This document shows, piece after piece, positions 16,354 through 23,206 of a stretch of DNA of 64,000 bases (the first letter of the stretch is position 1; each line of letters opens with the position of its first letter). The notes under the pieces were generated by a model. That model was not told the DNA's origin and made no database searches. It saw only the letters and a program-made list of their open reading frames with translations. Made by a program: the position numbers and the translations under genes. Origin of the DNA: Terriglobia bacterium (GTDB lineage Bacteria; Acidobacteriota; Terriglobia; Bryobacterales; Bryobacteraceae); the NCBI GenBank assembly GCA_020073345.1, contig JAIQFI010000015.1, forward strand, positions 1 through 64,000. Reading direction: 5' to 3'.

Positions 16354-17010
16354 GTGACGTCGCTCCCCTACGTCGTACCGTTCAGCGCAGTGATCGCTCT
16401 GCTTGCCGTCCATCCTTATCTCCCTCTGTCTCCTCTGGCGGAGCAGGTGGTTTGGATTCTGGTGATGACCGCTATTCTCGCTTTGGTGGCGCGGCCGGCC
16501 TTGGATCTCCGGCTACGAAACTGGAGCGGGTCGGTATTGGCGGGCGTCGCCGTCTTCGCGATTTGGATCGGTCCGGACCGGATCTTCCCCGGTTATCATT
16601 CCCATTGGTTGTTCACCAACTCCGTCATGGGTGCGGTTGTTTCCAGCCTGCCCGAATCGAGCCGCGGAGATCTGGCCGTATTGACCCTGCGGACGCTGCG
16701 GGCGGCCGTGTTCGTGCCGATTGCCGAGGAACTGTTCTGGCGAAGCTGGCTCATGCGGTGGCTCATCTCACAGGATTTCACGAAGGTTCCTCTGGGCGCC
16801 TATTCGGCCCGCGCGTTCTGGATCGTGGCCGTTTTGTTCGCAGTCGAACACGGAGCGCTGTGGGATGTCGGACTGGCTGCCGGGGTCTTGTATAACTGGT
16901 GGATGTTGCGGACCAAGAGCCTGGGCGACCTGGTTCTGGCGCATGGAGTCACCAACGCCTGTCTCAGCGCCTACGTTGTGTTCGCGGGCCGGTGGGAATA
17001 CTGGCCCTGA
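16354..17010 (+). CDS. CPBP-family intramembrane metalloprotease (PEP-CTERM-associated CAAX type)
   Basis: This 218-residue membrane protein starts at a GTG 28 bp after the TPR lipoprotein gene. The CPBP/Abi active-site motifs are present in order: EELFWRSW (Glu-Glu-x3-Arg type), FAVEHGALWDVGLAAG (second motif with His), and a third HGVTN. These residues form the metal and catalytic site of membrane-embedded CAAX proteases. The version with FWRSW and a short C-terminus matches those reported next to exosortases. It could process a membrane-anchored sorting substrate (inference). Pairing with the TPR lipoprotein looks like an operon. Confidence 0.8.
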   Translation: MTSLPYVVPFSAVIALLAVHPYLPLSPLAEQVVWILVMTAILALVARPALDLRLRNWSGSVLAGVAVFAIWIGPDRIFPGYHSHWLFTNSVMGAVVSSLPESSRGDLAVLTLRTLRAAVFVPIAEELFWRSWLMRWLISQDFTKVPLGAYSARAFWIVAVLFAVEHGALWDVGLAAGVLYNWWMLRTKSLGDLVLAHGVTNACLSAYVVFAGRWEYWP

Positions 17011-17016
17011 GCGCTT

Positions 17017-17061
17017 TTATTCAGGTTTGCGAAACAGGCTGTCGAACGCCGCCCGTGCATC
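17017..17061 (-). pseudogene. Detached 3' fragment of the zinc-ribbon gene
   Basis: On the minus strand these bases encode D-A-R-A-A-F-D-S-L-F-R-K-P-E followed by TAA, exactly the last 14 residues of the intact gene at 17163-17669, which ends in TAG. The two copies differ only at silent codon positions near the end (CGC/CGT, AAA/AAG, CCT/CCC, GAA/GAG). Similarity stops abruptly upstream of the GAT codon. The fragment is separated from the gene by a palindromic element at 17069-17166. Confidence 0.8.
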
Positions 17062-17068
17062 ACTCTAA

Positions 17069-17166
17069 GTAGCCCGCCCGCAAAACGGAGCCTGGGTCGC
17101 GGCATGGAACGCCCTGCTGGATTCGTAAATCGAAGGCCGCGACCGGCCCTTTGCGGGGCTGGCTAC
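17069..17166. repeat. 98-bp REP/MITE-like element with terminal inverted repeats
   Basis: The left end GTAGCCCGCCCGCAAA is the imperfect reverse complement of the right end TTTGCGGGGCTGGCTAC. Inner arms GGTCGCGGC and GGCCGCGACC also pair, so the whole element can fold on itself. It encodes nothing. Its right end supplies the TAG stop of the zinc-ribbon gene. An 11-base match to its left end (GTAGCCCGCCC) occurs at 48346, inside the transposon. Confidence 0.65.
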
Positions 17167-17669
17167 TCGGGCTTACGAAACAGGCTGTCGAACGCCGCCC
17201 GTGCATCTGTAGCGTTGCGCGGCTCGGGGAGACCGGCTCCTCCGGGTCCGCCCGTGGGACTCGCCGTGGGTGCGGGATGAGCCACGTCGCGCGCTACCGT
17301 GACGCGGGGCTTGAAGAGTTCGCACTCATTGGCCTGGTCTTTGACCGCGACGCGCACGGTGATCGGCTTCAGGCATTGAAAGCGCGTGGATGGCTCGAAG
17401 TGAGCGCACTGTTTGCAGCAGTGCAGGGCCACTCCGCACTTGGGACATTGCTTGAAGTCGAACGCTTCCGCCAGCAGCGTGGAGCAGTTGTAGCATCGCG
17501 AAGCGGTTACCGATTGCACCATCCGCGGCAGACGCGGGCCGGTGATGTCCAGCGGCGGGCGCGGACCCTGCGGCCGCGGGCGCTCCTCTCGCTTATATGT
17601 CCCGTTGTCGGAATTCGGACGGTCGGAGTCGTTATAGCCCCGTTGCCGGTACTTGCGGTCGCCTTCCAT
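17163..17669 (-). CDS. Zinc-ribbon protein of unknown function
   Basis: This 168-residue soluble protein has a basic, Arg/Pro-rich N-terminus (1-50) and a cysteine-rich centre. CYNCST and CPKCG form one probable zinc ribbon (about 59-80), and HCCKQCAHFEPS with a further Cys in FQCLKP and CELFKP form a second metal site. The C-terminus is a Pro/Gly linker ending in a short helix (DARAAFDSLFRKPE). I do not recognise a named family; similar Cys layouts occur in small nucleic-acid-binding or chaperone-like proteins. The 14-codon tail is duplicated downstream with silent changes, so the 3' end has been rearranged. Confidence 0.7.
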   Translation of the reverse strand: MEGDRKYRQRGYNDSDRPNSDNGTYKREERPRPQGPRPPLDITGPRLPRMVQSVTASRCYNCSTLLAEAFDFKQCPKCGVALHCCKQCAHFEPSTRFQCLKPITVRVAVKDQANECELFKPRVTVARDVAHPAPTASPTGGPGGAGLPEPRNATDARAAFDSLFRKPE

Positions 17670-17937
17670 AGAAGCTGGTTGGCACTCCTTTGTTGTTCAA
17701 GACATGCTGGGATTCGTTGGATTCAATCGGATCTGCAGAATCGGGAGACGGCGGGTCCCGCCAGACGGGGAACGATTCGATTTTTGGATACCCGCGAGAA
17801 CGTCTAAACCACTATGTACCACACACTGAGCGCAGAATCCAGCGAAATCTTTTCGGGCTCACCAGTTCCTTCGGCAGTACTAGTGACCTGCTGTAGGGCG
17901 GTACTCCCCCGAGAATTCGAGCCGGGGCGTCTGAAAT

Positions 17938-20508
17938 TCACTCTGGAGGTGTTTCGCTGGCCCATTTCAGAAGCGCATCACAAGGCCGGTTGATCGGATC
18001 GTCAAAGTGGTTGGGGGCGATCCGGACCGAAAATCCGAGGCGTCCGGTGGCGTAGGGTACGATGTCCCGCCCGAACAGAACTGCGCTTCCCTGTTGCTCG
18101 CGGGGTTCCAGGACCAATACCTGTACTTCCTCTAACTCTCCCTCCGGACCCACCCGGCCCACCAGGGCCTCGACGCGCACGTCGTCCGGTTTCAGGCCGG
18201 CCAGTTCAACCTGGGCCCGGATCGCCACAGGCAGCCCCGTGGAGACCGTCTCCGCGTCGATGCTGCAGTCGATAAAGCGCACCCGGGGCCAGCTCTCCAC
18301 CACCGTGCGGCTCCAGCGGACGCGCTCGCGGACGGCCTGGAAACGCGCGTCCGAGATAATCCGGAAGGCGCGATGCGCGGGATCGTACAGCTGCGTACGG
18401 TACTCGTCGACCATCCGCTGGCAGTTGAAGTTCGCGCTGAGCTGCCGCAGCGACTGTTTGACGCGCCGCATCCACTCCTCGGGTACTCCCTGGTCCCGCT
18501 CATAGTACAGCGGCACGATCTCGTTCTCCAGCGCCGAGTAGATCCCGGCCGCATGCGCATCGTCGCGATCCGGCGAATAGGGCTCCCGGTCGCCGATGGC
18601 CCAGCCGCCGGCCGCATCTTCGGCTTCGTCGAACCAGCCATCCAGCATGCTCATGTTCAGCGCGCCGTTGATGCCGGCCTTCATGCCGCTGGTGCCCGAG
18701 GCCTCTTCTCCGCGGCGCGGCGTGTTGAGCCAAATATCCACGCCGCCGACCAGTTCGCGCGCCACTTGAATCCCGTAGTCCTCCACGAACACGATCCGTC
18801 CGGCGAGTTCCGGATCGCGCGAGAATTCCACAATTTCGCGGATCAGTGTCTTCCCAGGTATGTCCATGGGATGGGCTTTTCCCGCGACCACCAGTTGCAC
18901 CGGCCGGGTGGGGTGGCACAGGATGCGCTTGAGCCGTCCCAGGTCCCGGAAAATCAGCGTGGCGCGTTTGTAGGTCGCGAAGCGCCGTGCGAATCCGATG
19001 GTGAGCGCTTCCGGATCCAGAACGTCCTGCAAGCGCCGGATTTCAGGCGTCGATGCGTTGCGGGTTACCGCGCTGGCGATCACGCTTTCCCGCACGAATG
19101 TCACCATGCGCCGCTTACGGCGGCGGTGCGCCTCCCATAATTCCGAGTCCGGAATGTCGGCGATCTGCTCCCAGACTTTCGGCTCGGCGTGCCCCTCGCG
19201 CCAATCCGGCTGCAGGTACTGGTCATAGAGCGCCGCGAAATCGCCGTTGATCCAGGAAGGAAGATGGACCCCGTTGGTGATGGAGGTGATGGGAATTTCC
19301 CAAACGGGGAGTTTCGGCCACAACCCTTCCCACATGTGCTGCGAAACGATCCGGTGCAGGCGGCTGACGGCGTTGCGGTAAGACGATGCCTTGATGGCTG
19401 CGACGGCCATGGAGAAGGGCTCCTGCTGATCCTGCGGATTGCGGCGTCCCAATGCCATGAGCTCTTCAAAGCCGATGCCGGCGGCCTGGCAGTAAGGTTC
19501 AAAATACAAGCGCATCAGGCCCGTGTCGAACAGATCGATGCCGGCCGCAACCGGCGTGTGAGTCGTGAAGATGTTATTGGTGCGCGAGGCTTCCAGGGCC
19601 TCTTCGATGCTCAAGTGCTGCTCCGCCATCAGCACGCGGATCCGCTCGATGGCCTGAAAAGCCGAATGGCCTTCGTTCATGTGAAAGACAGTGGGCTGAA
19701 GCCCGAGTTCCTTCAGCACCCGCAGCCCCCCGATCCCCAGAACGATTTCCTGGCAAATCCGCCTGTGGTTATCGCCGGCATAAAGCTGGCCGGTGATGTC
19801 GCGATGAAACGGGTCGGCGTTCTGGGGAATGTTGCTGTCCATCAGATACAGGCGGACGCGTCCGAGATCGATGCGCCAGACTTTCAGGAACACGGTGGTT
19901 TCCCCGGCCAGAACGTCCACGATCAGCTCGCGGCCGGCATCGCTGCCGTGGGGGCGCGTCACCGGCGTGATGGGCAGGGAATAAAAGTCGTTGACCGGGG
20001 TCCGTTCCTGCTGCCATCCGTTGGGATCCAGCGATTGGCGGAAATACCCGCGCTGGTACAGCAGGCCCAGGCCCACCAGCGGCAGGATCGCATCGCTGGA
20101 GGCTTTGAGATGATCGCCGGAGAGCACGCCCAGACCGCCGGAGTAGATCGGCATGCAATCCAGCAGGCCGTATTCCATCGAAAAGTAGGCCACCAGCATG
20201 TTCGAGCCGTCTCCGCCCGGCGCGGCCATGTAGGCGTCCTGCGTTTCACAGGCGCGGCGGTACAGGGCCAGGTAGCGGGGATCCCGCGCGGCCCGTTCCA
20301 GTGTTTCCTGGGGAACGCGCCCCAGCATCACCACCGGGTTGTGGTTCGACGCTTTCCAAATGGCCGGGTCCAGCCGGCGGAATACCGCACGCTGCGGATG
20401 GTGCCAGCTCCACATCAGGTTCAGGCCGAGCTCGGGCAGTCTGCTGAGCGCCGGGGGAAGCGCTGGCTTCACCAGGAATTCTTTAAGGGGATGAATCTGA
20501 AAAGACAT
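17938..20508 (-). CDS. glgP: Alpha-glucan (glycogen/maltodextrin) phosphorylase, GT35
   Basis: The enzyme releases glucose-1-phosphate from alpha-1,4-glucans. I start it at ATG 20508 (MSFQIHPLKEFLV), because the further upstream frame overlaps the divergent gene and has no family likeness. The 856-residue product has the N-terminal LPELGLNLMWSWHHPQRAVFRRLDP block of the short phosphorylase class. It also has EGHSAFQAIERIR, NGVHLPSW, FARRFATYKRATL, and the pyridoxal-phosphate site EEASGTSGMKAGINGALN with its lysine. A C-terminal beta-rich extension (about 760-856) is also typical of this class. It is cytoplasmic. The gene is divergent from an osmoprotectant binding protein gene, with 70 bp between them. 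Confidence 0.94.
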   Translation of the reverse strand: MSFQIHPLKEFLVKPALPPALSRLPELGLNLMWSWHHPQRAVFRRLDPAIWKASNHNPVVMLGRVPQETLERAARDPRYLALYRRACETQDAYMAAPGGDGSNMLVAYFSMEYGLLDCMPIYSGGLGVLSGDHLKASSDAILPLVGLGLLYQRGYFRQSLDPNGWQQERTPVNDFYSLPITPVTRPHGSDAGRELIVDVLAGETTVFLKVWRIDLGRVRLYLMDSNIPQNADPFHRDITGQLYAGDNHRRICQEIVLGIGGLRVLKELGLQPTVFHMNEGHSAFQAIERIRVLMAEQHLSIEEALEASRTNNIFTTHTPVAAGIDLFDTGLMRLYFEPYCQAAGIGFEELMALGRRNPQDQQEPFSMAVAAIKASSYRNAVSRLHRIVSQHMWEGLWPKLPVWEIPITSITNGVHLPSWINGDFAALYDQYLQPDWREGHAEPKVWEQIADIPDSELWEAHRRRKRRMVTFVRESVIASAVTRNASTPEIRRLQDVLDPEALTIGFARRFATYKRATLIFRDLGRLKRILCHPTRPVQLVVAGKAHPMDIPGKTLIREIVEFSRDPELAGRIVFVEDYGIQVARELVGGVDIWLNTPRRGEEASGTSGMKAGINGALNMSMLDGWFDEAEDAAGGWAIGDREPYSPDRDDAHAAGIYSALENEIVPLYYERDQGVPEEWMRRVKQSLRQLSANFNCQRMVDEYRTQLYDPAHRAFRIISDARFQAVRERVRWSRTVVESWPRVRFIDCSIDAETVSTGLPVAIRAQVELAGLKPDDVRVEALVGRVGPEGELEEVQVLVLEPREQQGSAVLFGRDIVPYATGRLGFSVRIAPNHFDDPINRPCDALLKWASETPPE

Positions 20509-20578
20509 CTTTGAAGCGCTAAAGTACTTGAGAATAGCAGACGCCGCGTTCTCCGCGGGATTCGGGATATCCTGGAGA

Positions 20579-21454
20579 ATGCTCGCCATGCTGCGTGTTA
20601 CCGCTGCCGGCCTGATGTGCCCGCTGTTGCTGGCATCTTGCGGCGGCTCGAAAAAGCCAGTGGTGGTCGGTTCGAAGAACGGGACCGAACAAATGCTTCT
20701 GGGCGAGATCGTGGCCCAGCATCTGGAACGCCGTTTGGGCCGGCCCGTCGAGCGCCGCCTGGGACTTGGCGACACCGCAATTCTGTACCAGTCCATGCTC
20801 TCCGGTGACGTCGGCATCTACCCGGAATACACCGGCCTGATCGAAGCCGATATTCTCAAGGAGCAAGCTAACCCCGATCCGCAAATCGTGCTGGCGCGCG
20901 TACGCCAGGAGATGGCCCGGGTTGCGCAGATCGAGGTCCTGGATTCTCTGGGCTTTGACAGCCCCTCGGCCATGGTGGTGAGGGCTAGCGGCCTGGAAAA
21001 GATCGCCAGCCTGAGCGAAGCGGCTAAGACGGACAAGCGCTGGAAGATGGGCTTCCCCTACGAGTTTCAGTCCCGGTCCGACGGATACAAGCAGCTTTCT
21101 TCCTACCGGCTCTCCAGCGAGTCGCCGCGCATTCTGGACCCAGCGCAGCTTTTTCCCGCGCTCGAAAAAGGCGACGTGGATATGATTGCTACGCGCGCCA
21201 CGGACGGCCATTTGACGTCGCCGGACTGGAAAATTCTGGCCGACGACCGCAAGGTGTTTCCGTCTTATGAGGCCTGCCTGCTGGTGCGGCAAGACCTGAT
21301 CGCGGCCGAGCCCGCCCTGCGCCCCGCTCTGGCGGAGTTGTCGCGCAAATTCACCGCGGATGCCATGCGCAAGGCGAACGCGGAAGTGGATGTGGCGCAT
21401 CGGCCCGTGGCCGCCGTGGCCGCTGATTTCCTGGCCCAAGCAGGCCTGCGTTAA
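20579..21454 (+). CDS. Glycine betaine/choline-type ABC transporter substrate-binding lipoprotein
   Basis: A GGAG site at 20574-20577 could serve ATG 20579 or, with better spacing, ATG 20588. The product of about 290 residues has a lipoprotein signal (MCPLLLASC). The body shows the OpuAC/ProX fold: VVVGSKNGTEQMLLGEIVAQHLE, GDTAILYQSMLSGDVGIYPEYTG, then GDVDMIATRATDGHL and a C-terminal VAADFLAQAGL. It should bind a quaternary amine compatible solute outside the inner membrane. No permease or ATPase gene is adjacent, so its transporter partner lies elsewhere or it works alone. Ligand identity is inferred. Confidence 0.85.
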   Translation: MLAMLRVTAAGLMCPLLLASCGGSKKPVVVGSKNGTEQMLLGEIVAQHLERRLGRPVERRLGLGDTAILYQSMLSGDVGIYPEYTGLIEADILKEQANPDPQIVLARVRQEMARVAQIEVLDSLGFDSPSAMVVRASGLEKIASLSEAAKTDKRWKMGFPYEFQSRSDGYKQLSSYRLSSESPRILDPAQLFPALEKGDVDMIATRATDGHLTSPDWKILADDRKVFPSYEACLLVRQDLIAAEPALRPALAELSRKFTADAMRKANAEVDVAHRPVAAVAADFLAQAGLR

Positions 21455-21463
21455 GCACCCGAA

Positions 21464-21488
21464 TCAACGTTTCACCCTCCCGATTCGT
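21464..21488 (+). promoter_or_regulatory. Putative ECF-sigma promoter, module 2 (TCAACG-N16-CGT)
   Basis: TCAACG at 21464-21469 and CGT at 21486-21488 have the same 16-bp spacer as the motif in front of the first ECF sigma gene. The spacer sequences are unrelated, so the match is not just general homology of the two regions. Transcription would start about 5-10 bases before ATG 21505. Confidence 0.45.
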
Positions 21489-21504
21489 TCTATCTGGCAG
21501 AGGA

Positions 21505-22029
21505 ATGTTGGAAGCTGCGCTCATGGGCGAGATCCCGCGCGAAACGACTGGGTCGTTCGATCGAGTAGTTCGCGAGCGGGAGGCTCAGATGCTCCGTACG
21601 GCCTTCCGCATTCTGGGCAACTGGTCGGACGCCGAAGATGTCGCCCAGGAGGTATTTCTGCGTCTGCACCGGCACGGGCTGAACTTCCCGCACGACGCGG
21701 CAGTTGGTGCTTGGTTATACCGGGTGACCGTTAACCTCTGTTTAGACCGGACCCGTTCGAGGCGATCATCGCAGGAATTGCCGGAGATGGCCAGCCCGGA
21801 TCGATCGGCCGAGGCCGCAGTGCTGATGGACGAGAAAAAGCAGCGGCTGATGGCGGCGCTGGCGATGCTGCCGCCCAAGGAGCGCGCGGCGGTGGTGTTA
21901 CGCCAAATTGAGGGATTGTCGACCGCGGAGGTCGCGGCGGCCCTGGGGTCGTCGGATGTGACGGTAAGGAGCCAGATCTCCAAGGCGATGGTCCGTCTGC
22001 GAAGCATTCTGAATCGGGAGGATGCATGA
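21505..22029 (+). CDS. ECF RNA polymerase sigma factor (module 2)
   Basis: The 174-residue ECF factor has region 2 with WSDAEDVAQEVFLRLHRHG and WLYRVTVNLC, and region 4 with LPPKERAAVVLRQIEGLSTAEVAAAL and the helix VTVRSQISKAMVRL. It is the paralogue of the 2630 sigma factor and could share promoter recognition, since region 4 helices and the upstream motif are alike. Met7 (ATG 21523, with GGAAG before it) is an alternative start. The stop overlaps the downstream anti-sigma-like gene (ATGA at 22026). Confidence 0.92.
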   Translation: MLEAALMGEIPRETTGSFDRVVREREAQMLRTAFRILGNWSDAEDVAQEVFLRLHRHGLNFPHDAAVGAWLYRVTVNLCLDRTRSRRSSQELPEMASPDRSAEAAVLMDEKKQRLMAALAMLPPKERAAVVLRQIEGLSTAEVAAALGSSDVTVRSQISKAMVRLRSILNREDA

Positions 22030-22418
22030 CCGAACAAGAGATGCGGGAAGTCTTTCGCGAAATGCGCGAGGAACCGGTTCCGGCCGATTCCCTGGCTCGA
22101 GTGAGGGCGGCGGTAGATGCGCGGACTCATCGACGGCGATGGGTGTCCCCCTGGCAAATCGCGGCGACGGTGCTAGTCGCGGCGGCTTGCGCAGTCGGAG
22201 TAGTGATGTTCCGCCCAGCCGTACCGGCTCCCGAAGCGCCGTTTGCGGGTACACTAGTGCCCGCGGCGGTGCCGGAAAGCCCCGTGCAGCCACCCGTTGC
22301 CCTGACCCCTGCCCGTCCGAAGCGTGCTCGGCCCCGGCCTCGGCCCGCTGAAATCGTGCCGGTGTCGATTCGTATCGAAACGCCGGATCCCGAGGTCGTG
22401 ATCCTGCTAGTGAATTAA
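22026..22418 (+). CDS. Single-pass anti-sigma-like membrane protein (module 2)
   Basis: This 130-residue protein has a short cytoplasmic part (1-42) that lacks the Cys/His zinc motif of the module 1 counterpart, one membrane helix (about 44-62, IAATVLVAAACAVGVVMF), and a Pro/Arg-rich outer segment ending in ETPDPEVVILLVN. The ending is shared with the module 1 protein. Position, topology and coupling to the sigma gene mark it as the presumed anti-sigma factor, although its sigma-binding part is very short. Without those clues it would be a hypothetical membrane protein. Confidence 0.7.
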   Translation: MTEQEMREVFREMREEPVPADSLARVRAAVDARTHRRRWVSPWQIAATVLVAAACAVGVVMFRPAVPAPEAPFAGTLVPAAVPESPVQPPVALTPARPKRARPRPRPAEIVPVSIRIETPDPEVVILLVN

Positions 22419-22432
22419 AGGAGCGAGTAACT

Positions 22433-23203
22433 ATGCGTACGATAATGGCGATTCTCCTGGCCGGGGCGCTTCTTCAGGCTCAAGACAAGCCAGCGGAAGT
22501 AGCAAAGCCGGAACCTCGGGAAGCCGTGATCATTCCGGTGAAGACGCTCACCGGCGATTCGTTCGACCGCCTGGTGAATCTGCTGGGGGTCTTCAACGCA
22601 CAGCTCAGGGCCGACAAGAACTTGCGCACCATCATCGTTTACGCGCCCAAGGACGTCGTCGAACAGATGCGCAAGGTTGTGAACGAACTGGACCGTCCGG
22701 GCAGCGAGGCTGCCATCGGGCGGAACATCGACATGACCATGACATTCTTGAAATGCTCGACTAGACAGATCGCACCGCCGCCTGCTGCGCTCCCCGCCGA
22801 CCTGGAAGCCGTAGCAAAACAACTGCGCGCTGCCACCCAGTACAAGAACATCGAAGTATGGGACGTCCTGCCGCTGCGCCTTCAGGAAGGCAAAGAGACG
22901 GAGCAGTCGCTACGCCTGCCTGGTTCGACGGCTCCTGGCGGCGCGTTTGCTACCGCGAATATTCGCATCCACCCGGAGTCGGTGACTCGTAAGGAGGACG
23001 GACGCTACGTTCGCTTCGCGCAAGTGCGTATCGGGTTTCGAATACCGGTGCCTACCGGTCCAAACCAGTTCCAGTACATGGATTTCGGACTGACAACGTC
23101 AGGGGACTTCATGGAAGGCCAGAAAACCGTGCTCGGTAAGGTGTCCGGAATGGAAGACGACACGGCGATCTTCGTGGTGATCGCGCTCAAGGTTCTGGAC
23201 TAG
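22433..23203 (+). CDS. Secreted protein with secretin-N-like domain (module 2)
   Basis: The 256-residue protein has a signal peptide (MRTIMAILLAGALLQAQ). Residues about 30-90 look like a secretin N1-type ring-building domain: VIIPVKTLTGDSFDRLVNLL, then RTIIVYAPKDVVEQMRKVVNELDRPG, followed by a NIDMTMTFLKCS strand as in the secretin core entry. The rest is a beta-rich domain ending MEGQKTVLGKVSG...FVVIALKVLD, shared with the 3645 protein. No full secretin pore sequence is present, so it is not a secretin itself. It may be an envelope sensor or assembly partner controlled by this ECF module (inference). Confidence 0.65.
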   Translation: MRTIMAILLAGALLQAQDKPAEVAKPEPREAVIIPVKTLTGDSFDRLVNLLGVFNAQLRADKNLRTIIVYAPKDVVEQMRKVVNELDRPGSEAAIGRNIDMTMTFLKCSTRQIAPPPAALPADLEAVAKQLRAATQYKNIEVWDVLPLRLQEGKETEQSLRLPGSTAPGGAFATANIRIHPESVTRKEDGRYVRFAQVRIGFRIPVPTGPNQFQYMDFGLTTSGDFMEGQKTVLGKVSGMEDDTAIFVVIALKVLD

Positions 23204-23206
23204 GGA

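Noticed and set aside
17690-17896. Possible 68-residue gene on the plus strand
   Set aside because: No ribosome site, atypical composition and no family features; the region 17670-17937 holds no convincing gene.
20509-20817. N-terminal extension of glycogen phosphorylase by 103 residues
   Set aside because: The extension overlaps the divergent binding-protein gene, has low-quality composition and lacks family similarity; ATG 20508 starts the conserved part.
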